Source of the DNA: Stieleria sp. JC731
GTDB lineage: Bacteria; Planctomycetota; Planctomycetia; Pirellulales; Pirellulaceae
Reading direction: 5' to 3'
NCBI RefSeq assembly: GCF_020966635.1
Contig: NZ_JAJKFQ010000002.1
Location: forward strand, 62,001 to 126,000
DNA: 64,000 bases
In this document: piece by piece, positions 1 through 9,130 of the stretch
Layout of the letters: each line of letters opens with the position of its first letter
Numbering within the stretch: position 1 is the stretch's first letter
The notes under the pieces: model-generated
The model's database searches: none
Seen by the model: the letters and a program-made list of their open reading frames with translations, nothing else
What the model was told of the DNA's origin: nothing
Position numbers and translations under genes: made by a program

Positions 1-454
1 ATAGCCAACGCCGCAGCTCGACAACACAACTGTCGTCCAGCTTCAGACTGAAACAGGGACGACCGTGTCGCTTGGCTAAACGTTGCGTCAGCAAGGTGCC
101 GCCTTTGAGTTTGCCTTCATACAGAATCAGTGTCGCGTCACTATCGATGACATTCTGTTCCGTCCGAGGTGGGTACTCTGGCGATTCCATTTCATCCAAC
201 TGATAGCGACTGGGGATCGAACCGTCCTCGCTGAGCCGACCTTTCGGACACCAGCCTCCGTGATCAATTCCCAACGCTATCGCGGCTTCTAATCCCGCGC
301 GGTCCACACCGGTTTGCCCGCCAGAAACGATTCGATGTGGCAGAAAGGTCGGCAAGCTATCGTCAGTATTCAAATCACAAAACAGATGTCGAGTCTTCGC
401 AGGTAATGGTTTCGAATGGGCAATGGTTTCGAACAAGCAACGGACGACGTTCAA
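1..454 (-). CDS. Putative molybdenum-carrier-like protein (SLOG-type), partial at left edge
   Basis: The minus-strand frame from about 454 to the window edge is open and encodes the motif SGGQTGVDRAGLEAAI, then HGGWCPKGRLSEDG, then DSDATLILYEGKLKGGT. This pattern is characteristic of the 'putative molybdenum carrier' family, a Rossmann-like SLOG/lysine-decarboxylase-like fold that binds a small ligand. The C-terminus lies beyond position 1. No ATG is available: the frame opens with TTG at 454-452, directly after an in-frame TGA and 14 bp after the stop of the pseudouridine synthase gene. Translation therefore probably begins at TTG, at 454 or at a later TTG. The close spacing suggests co-transcription with the two upstream genes. 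Family assignment is firm; the cofactor-carrier role is family knowledge that has not been shown for most members. Confidence 0.8.
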   Translation of the reverse strand, partial: MNVVRCLFETIAHSKPLPAKTRHLFCDLNTDDSLPTFLPHRIVSGGQTGVDRAGLEAAIALGIDHGGWCPKGRLSEDGSIPSRYQLDEMESPEYPPRTEQNVIDSDATLILYEGKLKGGTLLTQRLAKRHGRPCFSLKLDDSCVVELRRWL

Positions 455-467
455 TCACTTGATGTTA

Positions 468-1214
468 CTAGATCCAATCGGCGACCAGGGGTTCGATCTT
501 AGACATCGACGGCACCCAAGGAAAGTGTTCGGACCACGAGCCCGGGATCGGGGCACTGAATTGTAACCGTTCGCCTTTGGTCGGATGCTCGATGGCCAAC
601 TGCCAACTGTGCAATGCGATTCCGGGACCGAAGTCTTGCTGGCTTCCATATTTCTTGTCACCGACAACAGGGAAACCTCGGTCGGCGAACTGCAAGCGAA
701 TTTGATGCTTGCGCCCGGTTAATAACTTCACTGCGACCAGACTGTATTGATCCGATTTGGCTAAAACGGAATACCGCAATTCGGCAAGTTGGCTTTCGTG
801 CTTCCCATGACGATCCACCCGCATCCGATGAGCGGCGTCGTCCTTATACACCTGGTCGCGAAGGACATTGGGTTCAAGCTCACTTGCCGACGAAGAAATG
901 TTTCCTTCGACGACAGCCAAGTAGATCTTCGTCGCACGGGTAGTGACTTTTTTGCTTTTCCCTGGGCCTCCAAACTGAATCGTCAATCGCGATGCGGCCT
1001 TGCTGGTGCGGGCGAGGACGAGTGTCCCGGTGGTCAGCCGGTCCAGACGACTGACGACACCGATGTAGACATTCCCGGGTTTGTTGTACTTGCGTTTGAC
1101 GTAGTCGCATGCCCAACGATGCGCAGTCATCTGACCGTCCTCCGCACCCATCGTCGCCATCCCGGCAGGCTTATCGACAACAAGCAAATGATTGTCCTCG
1201 AAGAGCACTTTCAT
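468..1214 (-). CDS. RluA-family pseudouridine synthase
   Basis: 248 aa. It isomerises uridine to pseudouridine in structured RNA (rRNA or tRNA target unknown). The RluA-type core is visible: an N-terminal strand ending in LLVVDKPAGM, then the catalytic loop SRLDRLTTG with its aspartate (usually HRLD; here the His is Ser), and LLTGRKHQIRLQFA near residue 185, which is typical of the family. The start was placed at ATG 1214 because it forms an ATGA overlap with the cinA-like stop and has GAAGGA just upstream. The frame stays open to a TTG at 1244, but that would lie inside the upstream gene. Translational coupling with the cinA-like gene is likely. The exact RNA target cannot be read from the sequence. 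Confidence 0.9.
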   Translation of the reverse strand: MKVLFEDNHLLVVDKPAGMATMGAEDGQMTAHRWACDYVKRKYNKPGNVYIGVVSRLDRLTTGTLVLARTSKAASRLTIQFGGPGKSKKVTTRATKIYLAVVEGNISSSASELEPNVLRDQVYKDDAAHRMRVDRHGKHESQLAELRYSVLAKSDQYSLVAVKLLTGRKHQIRLQFADRGFPVVGDKKYGSQQDFGPGIALHSWQLAIEHPTKGERLQFSAPIPGSWSEHFPWVPSMSKIEPLVADWI

Positions 1215-2449
1215 TTTGCTTCCTTCAAAACATTTCGAAACCAAGCCAATCCTGCCTTGGCGATTCGGGGCTGGATGATCGAAGGGTGCCCACCGATGCG
1301 ACTGACTGCACTGAACCGTTCGCCGGAGGGTGAAAGCACAATCAACTCAACTTCGGCAGCAGGCAACGGGGCATCGTTTTCACCTTCCAGTGAAGGGTAT
1401 TGGTCGACTGCCAACACCCACGACGCGTCGGAAGTTTTCTGAAGCTTTGCCAATGCGTCATCTGCATCTACCGATAAAAACTGCCCCAGCGAAGTGGTAT
1501 CGGCGAAACTGATCCCGCCGCGATAGCTTGGCGAGGGCCCCAATGATGCGAACCAGTCGGACAGCATTGCCGCCCTGCCAAACTCAGCCGTGACAAGGCT
1601 TTCGCCGCGTTCACGAAGCTCCCGATCGACGGCGTGGAACTGTTCGTAGTCTTCGCCATCGCCATAATGCAAATCTCCAACGAGCGACAGGATTTCTTCG
1701 CGAGTTGCCTGAATTTGCCGAAAGCATTCTTCGCGGCTTGAAGCGATCGCCGTGATCCGCAACGAAATGGTTGCGGCGCTGACGGTGATGCCAACACGGG
1801 GCGTCCGATCACGCTCAATCATCTCGCCCAAGCGTTGCTCCATATCGCTTTCACCAGTCCCAAAGAACTTCATCACCAAATGTTCAATGTGATTGGCTTG
1901 GCCGCCGGTCATTTCCAAGATTCTTGGACCGACAGTATCATCAAACATCCGCATCATTTCGGCGGGGACGCCTGGTAAAGCGAAAACACGACAACGGTTC
2001 CCATGCTGTGTGATTTCGATGTCGATACCCGGGGCAGTACCTTGGGGATTGAAGACCTCATCGCTGTGGACCGGGAACATCGCTTGAATCTTATTCCGCT
2101 CCGGCATTTCTCGATTGCGTTTCGAGAATAGCTTTTCGATGTGGTCGAGCGCGGACTGGCGAAATTCCAGCGGCTGGTCGGCCGCGGCGGCAATCGCCTG
2201 ACGTGTCAGGTCGTCGCGTGTAGGGCCAAGGCCACCGGTCGCGACGACGACGTCGGCGCGAGCTGCTGCGATTCGAAAGACATCGATATTGTGCTGCAGT
2301 GTGTCGCCAACGGTGCTGTGAAATTCAACCTCGATCCCAAGTTCGCCCAGACGCCGACTGAGCCACTGCGAATTTGTATCCAGCCGAGCACCGCTGGTCA
2401 TTTCATCGCCAATGGAGATGACTTCGGCGCGAAGTTTATTCTGAGACAT
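1211..2449 (-). CDS. cinA: CinA-like protein (MoCF/COG1058 domain plus degenerate CinA C-terminal domain)
   Basis: 412 aa. The N-terminal ~250 residues are a good CinA/molybdopterin-binding-fold domain: AEVISIGDEMTSGARLDTNS, ATGGLGPTRDDLTRQA and ALPGVPAEMMRMF are all family landmarks, and this part is linked to NMN/ADP-ribose-pyrophosphate metabolism. The last ~160 residues keep the outline of the PncC-like nicotinamide-nucleotide amidase domain, but the usual TAESCTGG signature reads TAEFGRAA, so the amidase serine and its neighbours are missing. I would expect pyrophosphatase-type activity without deamidase activity. The start was set at ATG 2449; a TTG at 2464 is possible. It overlaps the next gene by 4 bp (ATGA). 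Confidence 0.85.
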   Translation of the reverse strand: MSQNKLRAEVISIGDEMTSGARLDTNSQWLSRRLGELGIEVEFHSTVGDTLQHNIDVFRIAAARADVVVATGGLGPTRDDLTRQAIAAAADQPLEFRQSALDHIEKLFSKRNREMPERNKIQAMFPVHSDEVFNPQGTAPGIDIEITQHGNRCRVFALPGVPAEMMRMFDDTVGPRILEMTGGQANHIEHLVMKFFGTGESDMEQRLGEMIERDRTPRVGITVSAATISLRITAIASSREECFRQIQATREEILSLVGDLHYGDGEDYEQFHAVDRELRERGESLVTAEFGRAAMLSDWFASLGPSPSYRGGISFADTTSLGQFLSVDADDALAKLQKTSDASWVLAVDQYPSLEGENDAPLPAAEVELIVLSPSGERFSAVSRIGGHPSIIQPRIAKAGLAWFRNVLKEAK

Positions 2450-2547
2450 CTGTCGGGAGACCAAGAGATCGAAATTGCGACCGCCATCAGTCGCCCGACA
2501 CAGTTATAGATCGAAGGAAACTTCCCGAGAAGCGAGGCAGGTTGGGA

Positions 2548-3675
2548 CTACTCTTTAACGGGGAAAATTTGCTGCAACATTCGCTCTACTTTTTCTTTCT
2601 GTGGTTTGGAGTTCCCGACGCTTGCCTTGAGCTTTTCCAGTTGCAAACTCAGCGATGCGATGCGTGCTTTCTGGAGCTGATTTTGCATACGGCTAAACTC
2701 CAATATGACCTGCTGTCCCTGCTGCCGTATCTTTTCACGTTCTGCGTCGGTCGACGAAGCAGTGTATTGGTGGTGCAACGTTTTGAGCTGACCTTTCAAT
2801 TTCTCGAGTTGCTGCTGCGATCGCGCGATTGAATCGTCAATATCCAGCTTTTCGGCTGGGGGCATCCAATTCGGATCCTGTTGTCGGGATTCGTCCACAT
2901 CGGCGAAGGGATCCGCGGCAGCAGGGAGATTCGAAGCGTTGCCGGGTCCACCGAATGGATCAGTGCCATTGCCGGAATCTGCAAAGGGGTCCGCTGCCGC
3001 CGTCGTTGCTCGAGGCTGCCGAGCACGCAGGGGAGTTTTGGGGTCCATCGACCGATGCCCTATCGCGGGTGGTGCAGAAAAGGGATCGAATCCGGGAACG
3101 CTGCGCAGACTGAACAGATCGATTCGCGGCAAACCTTGATCAAAAGCTTTGGCGATTGCCAACATTTTTGCAGCCCCCGCCTCTAAGTCCGCCGAAGATT
3201 CAATTCCCATTCGCAGCCACATCAGTCCGCGAGGCCCTGAATCAAACGGATCGCTGGATTGCCCCTGAAAGGGATCGACCTTCAGCGTTTTACCTTGCGA
3301 TTCGAAGTGGCCTTCGCCGATTCCAAAGAGCAACGCTTTGCGAGAACATTCGTCTTTGAACTCGGTGATTTGCTTTTCGCTCCATGCCTCGGGATAGGAC
3401 GCGGCAAAAAAAGGACCGGCGGTCTTTGGCAGGGCGGATTTTGTATCAACGCGAATTCGATTGAGCGCCAGATAATTGGATCCCGCCGACCTGAAAGCGT
3501 TCTGAACATCCCATCCGGTCAAGAAGCCGTTTTCTTTTGCATCTTCCCCAAGCATCACAACGACTTCGACGTTGATCGGATCAGACACTTGGGCGTTGAC
3601 GTTGGTGCCGGGCAAGCAACCTAGCGCAATGAACGCCAAATAAACAAACGCGGCAGTACGAAAGGTTTGAATCAT
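2548..3675 (-). CDS. Secreted hypothetical protein with Pro/Gly/Asp-rich middle and C-terminal coiled coil
   Basis: 375 aa, function not recognised. It begins with a clear signal peptide (FVYLAFIALGCLPGTNVNAQ) and is preceded by TAGGAAG, so ATG 3675 was chosen although the frame extends further upstream. After the signal comes a compact ~120-residue region. A disordered stretch follows with repeated DPF motifs (DPFQGQ, DPFDSG, DPFSAP, DPFADS, DPFGGP, DPFADV). The C-terminus is a Gln/Leu/Lys-rich coiled coil of about 90 residues. It lies downstream of the sigma/kinase pair on the same strand, separated by a long inverted repeat, so co-expression is possible but not certain. Confidence 0.75.
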   Translation of the reverse strand: MIQTFRTAAFVYLAFIALGCLPGTNVNAQVSDPINVEVVVMLGEDAKENGFLTGWDVQNAFRSAGSNYLALNRIRVDTKSALPKTAGPFFAASYPEAWSEKQITEFKDECSRKALLFGIGEGHFESQGKTLKVDPFQGQSSDPFDSGPRGLMWLRMGIESSADLEAGAAKMLAIAKAFDQGLPRIDLFSLRSVPGFDPFSAPPAIGHRSMDPKTPLRARQPRATTAAADPFADSGNGTDPFGGPGNASNLPAAADPFADVDESRQQDPNWMPPAEKLDIDDSIARSQQQLEKLKGQLKTLHHQYTASSTDAEREKIRQQGQQVILEFSRMQNQLQKARIASLSLQLEKLKASVGNSKPQKEKVERMLQQIFPVKE

Positions 3676-3703
3676 CGAAAGCTTCCTATTGGCGTGGTGT
3701 TTT

Positions 3704-3776
3704 GTAGTGGATCTTGTCAAAGATCCCTTCCGAAAGTCTTTCTGAAAGAAGCAGGATCTTTGACAAGATCCACTAC
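3704..3776. repeat. Long perfect inverted repeat (23-bp arms, 27-bp spacer)
   Basis: The left arm is 3704-3726 and its exact reverse complement is 3754-3776. The RNA would fold into a 23-bp perfect hairpin. The right arm overlaps the last codons and supplies the TAG stop (3773-3775) of the kinase gene. There is no clear U-tract, so it is not a textbook terminator. It could be a dispersed palindromic repeat (REP/MITE-like) or an mRNA processing or stability element between the kinase and the secreted protein. Confidence 0.9.
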
Positions 3777-5224
3777 GTTTGCTGATTGAGTTCCAACGAT
3801 TCTTCCCAATCGTTTTGATTGATTTCTTGGCGTAGTTCGTCGATCTGGTCCTGCAAGTTGTCAATCGATTCGTCAACTGGATCGACAAATTCGAGTTCGA
3901 CAGATTGCATCGGAACAACAGTCGATTCATTTGAATCATCTTGGGCTAAGTTCAGATACATCAAGACGGACCCGAACGACATGAAACAACCGACGAGCGC
4001 AAAACCGAATATGAATGTGATCAGTTTCTTTAGCGATCGATTAACGGTTTGTCTCGACATCAATAGCGACTCCGGAATTCTTGCGATGGTGGGCTGTTGA
4101 ATGTGAGCCAAACAGGCTTCGATTAACTCCTGGACTTCGGTCGCCGATTGCGGTCGCGATGCGGCATCCTTTGCCAAAAGCCGAAGCACCAGCGATTCCA
4201 TCCAATCCGGTACATCGGGATTCTGTTCACGCAATGACTTTGGATGCGACTCGACGATTTTCCTGAGAACGCCGTAGCTCGTTTCCGATTGAAACGGCGG
4301 GCGCCCCACAGACATCGTGTAGATCACCGCCCCCAAACTGAACAAGTCACTGCGTTGATCAATGCCTTCTCCGCGAGCCTGTTCGGGCGACATGAATTGA
4401 GGCGTCCCGGCGATGAATCCCGAACGCGTGACCGAGACATCATCCGCGGCACGAGCCAACCCGAAATCCGTCAACATTGACCGATCCACACCGCGTTCTA
4501 ACAAGATGTTGGCTGGCTTGACGTCACGATGAACGAGCCCTTGCTTGTGAGCTGCGGCAAGCGCCGCGGCCACTTGAGCCGCAATTCGCAACACGTCGAT
4601 TGTCTTTAGCGCACCTTCGGCGTCGATCCGTTGCTGCAGCGAATGACAAACGACATAAGGCATGACCAAGAATGGCAACTGCGCCGTTGATTCCGAAACG
4701 GATAGCACCGGCATCACATTCGGATGAACGATGGCGGCCGTCGCCTGGGCTTCACGTAAAAACCGTTGGCGTGCAACGCCGAGTGCGGCCAAATGTGGTG
4801 ACATTACTTTGATCGCGACAGGGCGATTCAGTTCGCTATCGATGCCTTTGAGCACGACGCCCATCCCGCCGACGCCGATCACGGAAACGACGTCAAAATC
4901 ACCGATGCGGCCGATCGCATCATCGCTGCTGGAAGGCTGTAAAAAGTGAACGGCGAAATCCTGGGGTGACTGCGAATACGATGTCTCTTCGTTCGCTGTC
5001 TTTGACGACATGGCTGCCTGTGATTCTGCTTGTAGAGCTGACACGATCCGAACGTTCGAGTCATCCACATTCGAGATCGACTCGATACGTCGCTGGCAAT
5101 CGGCACAGTGGTCCAGATGCTCGACGACTGATTTATCGATCGCCGCTTCTGATTCCTGATCCAGGCAAGCCAATAGCTGAACGTCACTGGGATGTTGATG
5201 AGAACTTGAGGAGGGATGAATCAC
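3773..5224 (-). CDS. Membrane Ser/Thr protein kinase with N-terminal zinc-finger-like motif
   Basis: 483 aa. It phosphorylates Ser/Thr residues, probably on the cytoplasmic face of the membrane. An anti-sigma-like H37-x2-C40-x2-C43 motif comes first. A PknB-type kinase domain follows (about 108-400) with the glycine loop IGVGGMGVV, catalytic K139, HRDVKPAN (232-239) and DFG (253-255). A single transmembrane helix lies near residue 430, and an acidic Gln/Glu-rich helical tail ends the protein. The start is GTG 5224, which overlaps the sigma-factor stop as GTGA; this implies translational coupling. ECF sigma factors paired with kinases are common in planctomycetes. By inference the kinase modulates the coupled sigma factor, with the zinc motif possibly contacting it. 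Confidence 0.9.
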   Translation of the reverse strand: MIHPSSSSHQHPSDVQLLACLDQESEAAIDKSVVEHLDHCADCQRRIESISNVDDSNVRIVSALQAESQAAMSSKTANEETSYSQSPQDFAVHFLQPSSSDDAIGRIGDFDVVSVIGVGGMGVVLKGIDSELNRPVAIKVMSPHLAALGVARQRFLREAQATAAIVHPNVMPVLSVSESTAQLPFLVMPYVVCHSLQQRIDAEGALKTIDVLRIAAQVAAALAAAHKQGLVHRDVKPANILLERGVDRSMLTDFGLARAADDVSVTRSGFIAGTPQFMSPEQARGEGIDQRSDLFSLGAVIYTMSVGRPPFQSETSYGVLRKIVESHPKSLREQNPDVPDWMESLVLRLLAKDAASRPQSATEVQELIEACLAHIQQPTIARIPESLLMSRQTVNRSLKKLITFIFGFALVGCFMSFGSVLMYLNLAQDDSNESTVVPMQSVELEFVDPVDESIDNLQDQIDELRQEINQNDWEESLELNQQT

Positions 5225-5796
5225 TGCATCACCTCTTCGATTTGCGCACGTATCCGTTTTAGGATTCTCGCTCGCGCCATGTAGATCGCGCCTCGCGAAA
5301 GGTCGAACTCTCGGGCGACCGCATCGACGGACCGTTGACAGATCACTGTTTGCCAAAACGCCTGCCAAGATGACTCGCTAAACTCGCCACGAACTTTGGA
5401 TGCGGCCCAAACGATCAACTCGTGTTCGTACTGGTAGGACAGCTCCGACTGATCGGCGATCGACTCAAGGCTTCGAAGCGTCTCGGTGCCACCAGCGGGA
5501 ACCCCATGACGCCGCATTTTGGTCATGTACTTGATGACTTCGTGCCGGGCGACCGTCCCCAACCAACGCCGGAACGAAGCTGCCTTTCCGTCGTCCTGAA
5601 AGCCTTCGACCGACTTGGCAATCGCGATCAAGATCTGCTGAACGGCGTCGTTGACGTGAGACTCAGGAACGCCTCGACGACGGGAGAAATGCCGTAAAAA
5701 AGGCTCGTAGATCTCCACAAACGCCCACCAGGCGGCTTGGTCGCCGTGGTCGGGCAAACGAACAATCAGACTCGGTCGTGTTTCTGGATTTGTCAT
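5221..5796 (-). CDS. ECF-type RNA polymerase sigma factor (planctomycete kinase-associated group)
   Basis: 191 aa. It directs RNA polymerase to a specific promoter set. Region 2 is visible around FVEIYEPFLRHFSRRRG...VNDAVQQILIAIAKS...FRRWLGTVARHEV. Region 4 shows the helix-turn-helix SVDAVAREFDLSRGAIYMARARILKRI. The C-terminal half contains a SSWQAFWQTVI insert typical of planctomycete ECF factors encoded beside Ser/Thr kinases. The start was placed at ATG 5796; a GTG codon lies immediately before it. Its stop overlaps the GTG of the kinase gene by 4 bp, so the two form an operon. Target genes cannot be read from this window. Confidence 0.88.
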   Translation of the reverse strand: MTNPETRPSLIVRLPDHGDQAAWWAFVEIYEPFLRHFSRRRGVPESHVNDAVQQILIAIAKSVEGFQDDGKAASFRRWLGTVARHEVIKYMTKMRRHGVPAGGTETLRSLESIADQSELSYQYEHELIVWAASKVRGEFSESSWQAFWQTVICQRSVDAVAREFDLSRGAIYMARARILKRIRAQIEEVMQ

Positions 5797-5877
5797 CACA
5801 CCAGTGTAAGGCTGGTGAATCAGACGGATCTAACGCGTGCCGATTAAAAAAATCAAAAACGTTTTAGCGCTACGACA

Positions 5878-7200
5878 TCACGACGAAGCGATGATCGCAT
5901 CGATCGGTGTCCCTTCAACACGCACCATTGGACGACCGACAGGCGTTTCCAATTCTTCGTCGTAGCGGACGCCCAAGCATTTCAGAATGGTGGCGTGTAG
6001 ATCGCCAACGGTCACAGGCTTTTCAACGTTGACGACCGGGCTGAACTTTGGATCTTTCGAATCGACAATCGGGTCAGACGCTGTCGCTCCGTACACGGTA
6101 CCGCGACGAATCCCACAGCCAGCCAAGAACATCGAAAATCCATGTGGCCAGTGATCGCGGCCTCCCGCCGGATTGATCACAGGAGTCCGACCGAACTCAC
6201 CGCCACAAACGACCATCGTGTTTTTCAACAGATCGCGTTCTTCCAACCGGTCAAGCAGCGACGCGAGCGCGGGGTCCAGCGTTTCGCATCCAGCCGATTG
6301 CAGCGAATGGTTGTTGATATGTGAATCCCAGCCGTTCAAGTTTACCTCGACACAACGAACGCCCGCTTCAATCAGCCTCGTTGCTGCCAAGCAGCCACGA
6401 CCGAATGGCGAATCACCGAACGCGGCGAGTGTCTTTACCGATTCACCACTGACGTCGAATGCATCGATTTGCTCGCTGGACATCATCCGCAAAGCGGCTG
6501 CGGTCGAGGTCTCGTGCAGAGTCCGATTTTGATCTAGATCACGCAATCGCCCTCGACGAAATTGGCTTTCCAAGAAATCCAGACCTTCGAGCCGACGATC
6601 CATTCGCGCCGGATCGACTCGCGCTTTCAAGTCGGGCACCGGAGTATTCGGGTCCCACATCTTGAACGCATCCAACCCCGGCCCGAGATAGCCTCCTTTG
6701 GCCGGCCACTGCCCGGGAACGATCGAAACATGTCGCGGGATATCTAGGATCTCATGAAATTCGTGGCACAAGACCGCGCCAATGGCCGGATGAACTAGAG
6801 TCGGATCCGGCCGCCAACCTGTCTTGATGTTGTAGATCGCACGTTGGTGGTCACCTTCTTTGCTGGTCATGCTTCGAATTAGCGATCCCAGATGCATGCG
6901 TTCGGCGGTCTGTGGCAGCGTGTCGGCAAACTCAACCCCTTTGACGCTTGTCGGAATCGCCTTCACCTCGCCACCGTACTTCGACCCCGCATGAGGGTCG
7001 AAGGTTTCGAGCTGACTTGGGCCGCCTTCCATCCATAGCAAGATCAGGTTTTTGCGATCCTGCGTCTCGGTCTTTGCGACCTCGTCAGCCCAGGCAAGCT
7101 GATTGGCGATCGCCGATAACATCGCACCACCGGCTCCGGCACCAAACAAACGACGGCGTGAAAAATGCAATCGCGGATCACAGATCAGAGAATTCAACAT
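5878..7200 (-). CDS. DUF1501 family protein, Tat-exported
   Basis: 440 aa. It belongs to the alkaline-phosphatase-superfamily-like DUF1501 proteins, which are highly expanded in planctomycetes. A Tat-type signal (SRRRLF followed by GAGAGGAMLSAIA) starts near residue 14. Family landmarks are LILLWMEGGPSQLETFDPH, GDHQRAIYNI, CVEVNLNGWDSH and VVCGGEFGRTPVINPAGGRDHWP. The biochemical function is not established; the family is usually paired with DUF1549/DUF1553 proteins, as here, where the upstream gene on the same strand is one. A role in periplasmic processing of polysaccharide or other substrates is speculative. ATG 7200 is the only sensible start. Confidence 0.9.
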   Translation of the reverse strand: MLNSLICDPRLHFSRRRLFGAGAGGAMLSAIANQLAWADEVAKTETQDRKNLILLWMEGGPSQLETFDPHAGSKYGGEVKAIPTSVKGVEFADTLPQTAERMHLGSLIRSMTSKEGDHQRAIYNIKTGWRPDPTLVHPAIGAVLCHEFHEILDIPRHVSIVPGQWPAKGGYLGPGLDAFKMWDPNTPVPDLKARVDPARMDRRLEGLDFLESQFRRGRLRDLDQNRTLHETSTAAALRMMSSEQIDAFDVSGESVKTLAAFGDSPFGRGCLAATRLIEAGVRCVEVNLNGWDSHINNHSLQSAGCETLDPALASLLDRLEERDLLKNTMVVCGGEFGRTPVINPAGGRDHWPHGFSMFLAGCGIRRGTVYGATASDPIVDSKDPKFSPVVNVEKPVTVGDLHATILKCLGVRYDEELETPVGRPMVRVEGTPIDAIIASS

Positions 7201-7344
7201 GTGTATAAGCTCGATAAGTAAATGCGATTTTCAAGTTGGGTGTGTCGGGCAATCCAAGTAACTTCGGCAGTCGCCCCACCAATTCACTCAGATCAAAGTT
7301 CAGCGCGAAGGAATGATTTCAATGTCAATCCGAACAGGAGGCTT

Positions 7345-9051
7345 TTAGTGGTTCCAACCGAACTCAGTTGAATTCGCAAGCATCCAAAACAAGTCAACGA
7401 GGCCATTGCCGCGTGCATCCGCCTTGCTCAACTCCGCAACAAAGAACTCGACCTCTTTGTCAGTGGGATAGCGATTGAGCAAACATAGATACGCTGCCTC
7501 GATCGCTTTGGAATCTTCCTTGGCAAACGACCTGATGTGGCCGGTGGTATTCAACAGCGGCTCGGACTTTGCTGCTTCCGCCAACACATCTCCGTTAAGA
7601 AGCATTAGACGTTGCGGGATAGTGATTCCGTCTTTTGAAAACTCGTTCTCTCCCAAGTCACCGTAACGTTTCAGGAAATCGTTCATTGCCCCGAAACGCA
7701 TCAACTGGACAAGCAACGACGATTGCCGATCGATCGACTTGATCTTGGATGCCTGGGTGATGGCTCCGGCTACTTGCTCGGCACGCAATCGGGTCAACGG
7801 GAATGCCGCATAGTTTTCCTCGTGCTGCTGCGTCAATTCAAAATCAGCGCGTCCATCGACTTGAAATGCATCCGACTGAGCGATGACACGAATCACACGA
7901 TGGACATCATGATGCTTGGCGAAATCATCAATCAAAGGCTTCAACACCGGATCATCCGATTGATCGAGTGGCAGGTTATCAACGGCATCCGTTGTTGATC
8001 GGCCAAACATCAACGCCCAAAACCGATGAATGGCTGCTCTGGAAAACTGCCTGTGATCCGGATGCGTGACCCACTGGGCAAGACGATTTCGAGGATCACC
8101 GTCGGACGGCAACAGGTCCTGATGATAGGGAACGGCCGCAGGCACTTCGACTTCGGAATCCGCATCGAGGTATTGATACTTGTAGTCGACGTCGTGTGTC
8201 CGTACGCCTTGCAATCCGCTGGTTTTCGCACTGCTATAGAAAGCCGCCAGCTGGTGAAAATCGGTTTGGCAACCTCCGCGAAGATCTCCCGATTCGCCAA
8301 GGCTAACGTTCCCGAGAAAGTCATCGTGACACTGCAGACAATCGATTCGCAAACCTAAAAATGCGCGGCAGGTCCGTGCCGCAAGGCGAACCGGATCGGG
8401 GCTGCCATCATTGGTGTCGAACGTCACGGTCAAAAAGTTGACTTCGGGTCGGTCGGTCCACAAACCTTCCGCGGTAATCAGCTCACGAACGATTTCATCG
8501 TAAGGCCGATTGGCCGCAATGTTCTCGCTTAGCCAATGACTAAATCGCCGGCGGCGGAACACCAAGAATGGACCTTCGTCACTGACCAGGTATCGCGCCC
8601 AACGCTCCGCCCAGTAATCATGAAATCGCCCATCTCGCAAAAGGTTTTCCAGATGGATGGAGACCCGACTGTTCTCGGGCAACGTTTCAAGCGACCGAAT
8701 CTCTTCGAGCGACATTCCGCTACCGATCATTGCCAGCGACAAGCGACGACAGATGGTGGTCCAATCGGCCTTTGGTGCCGATTGCAACCCGGCTTCTTCG
8801 ATCCGCTGCTGCCTTGCCAGGTTGACCTCAGCGATCAGCTGACTGATCTGACTTTGCTGGGAAGCGTGAATCCTGTCTGGCTGGACGGATACCGGTTGGG
8901 CAGAAATCGCCGACGCGTCAGCAGAACCCGCGTTCCCGAGGGCAGTCGGGTCTTGAGGCTTTGAAAGCCCGGACGCCATGTAGCCAAACGCCACTAAGAG
9001 CAGCAGGCAGAACCAACCCCATTTGGCGATCGAAATCATTGAGCGTTTCAT
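7345..9051 (-). CDS. DUF1549/DUF1553 domain protein
   Basis: 568 aa. An N-terminal signal/anchor (WGWFCLLLLVAFGYMASG) is followed by a linker, then DUF1549 (about 85-290; it includes CLQCHDD, a CxxCH-type haem-binding motif) and DUF1553 (about 325-560; DPRNRLAQWVTHPDHRQFSRA, RFWALMFGRSTTDAVDN, FPLTRLRAEQVAGAI). Many relatives exceed 800 residues and start with a cytochrome-like PSCyt1 domain; this copy lacks it. The gene pairs with the downstream DUF1501 gene (144-bp gap), the standard planctomycete arrangement. The activity is unknown; a redox-linked periplasmic enzyme is plausible because of the CxxCH motif. ATG 9051 was chosen over the TTG just before it. Confidence 0.88.
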   Translation of the reverse strand: MKRSMISIAKWGWFCLLLLVAFGYMASGLSKPQDPTALGNAGSADASAISAQPVSVQPDRIHASQQSQISQLIAEVNLARQQRIEEAGLQSAPKADWTTICRRLSLAMIGSGMSLEEIRSLETLPENSRVSIHLENLLRDGRFHDYWAERWARYLVSDEGPFLVFRRRRFSHWLSENIAANRPYDEIVRELITAEGLWTDRPEVNFLTVTFDTNDGSPDPVRLAARTCRAFLGLRIDCLQCHDDFLGNVSLGESGDLRGGCQTDFHQLAAFYSSAKTSGLQGVRTHDVDYKYQYLDADSEVEVPAAVPYHQDLLPSDGDPRNRLAQWVTHPDHRQFSRAAIHRFWALMFGRSTTDAVDNLPLDQSDDPVLKPLIDDFAKHHDVHRVIRVIAQSDAFQVDGRADFELTQQHEENYAAFPLTRLRAEQVAGAITQASKIKSIDRQSSLLVQLMRFGAMNDFLKRYGDLGENEFSKDGITIPQRLMLLNGDVLAEAAKSEPLLNTTGHIRSFAKEDSKAIEAAYLCLLNRYPTDKEVEFFVAELSKADARGNGLVDLFWMLANSTEFGWNH

Positions 9052-9130
9052 CAATTTGACCCGGGGGCAATTTCACTCAAGGGCAATGGGCCAGACTGGC
9101 CGTTTAAGTATGATTGCGAAAGACATATCT

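Noticed and set aside
789-1442. 217-codon plus-strand frame
   Set aside because: Overlaps the pseudouridine synthase and CinA-like genes in antisense; shadow.
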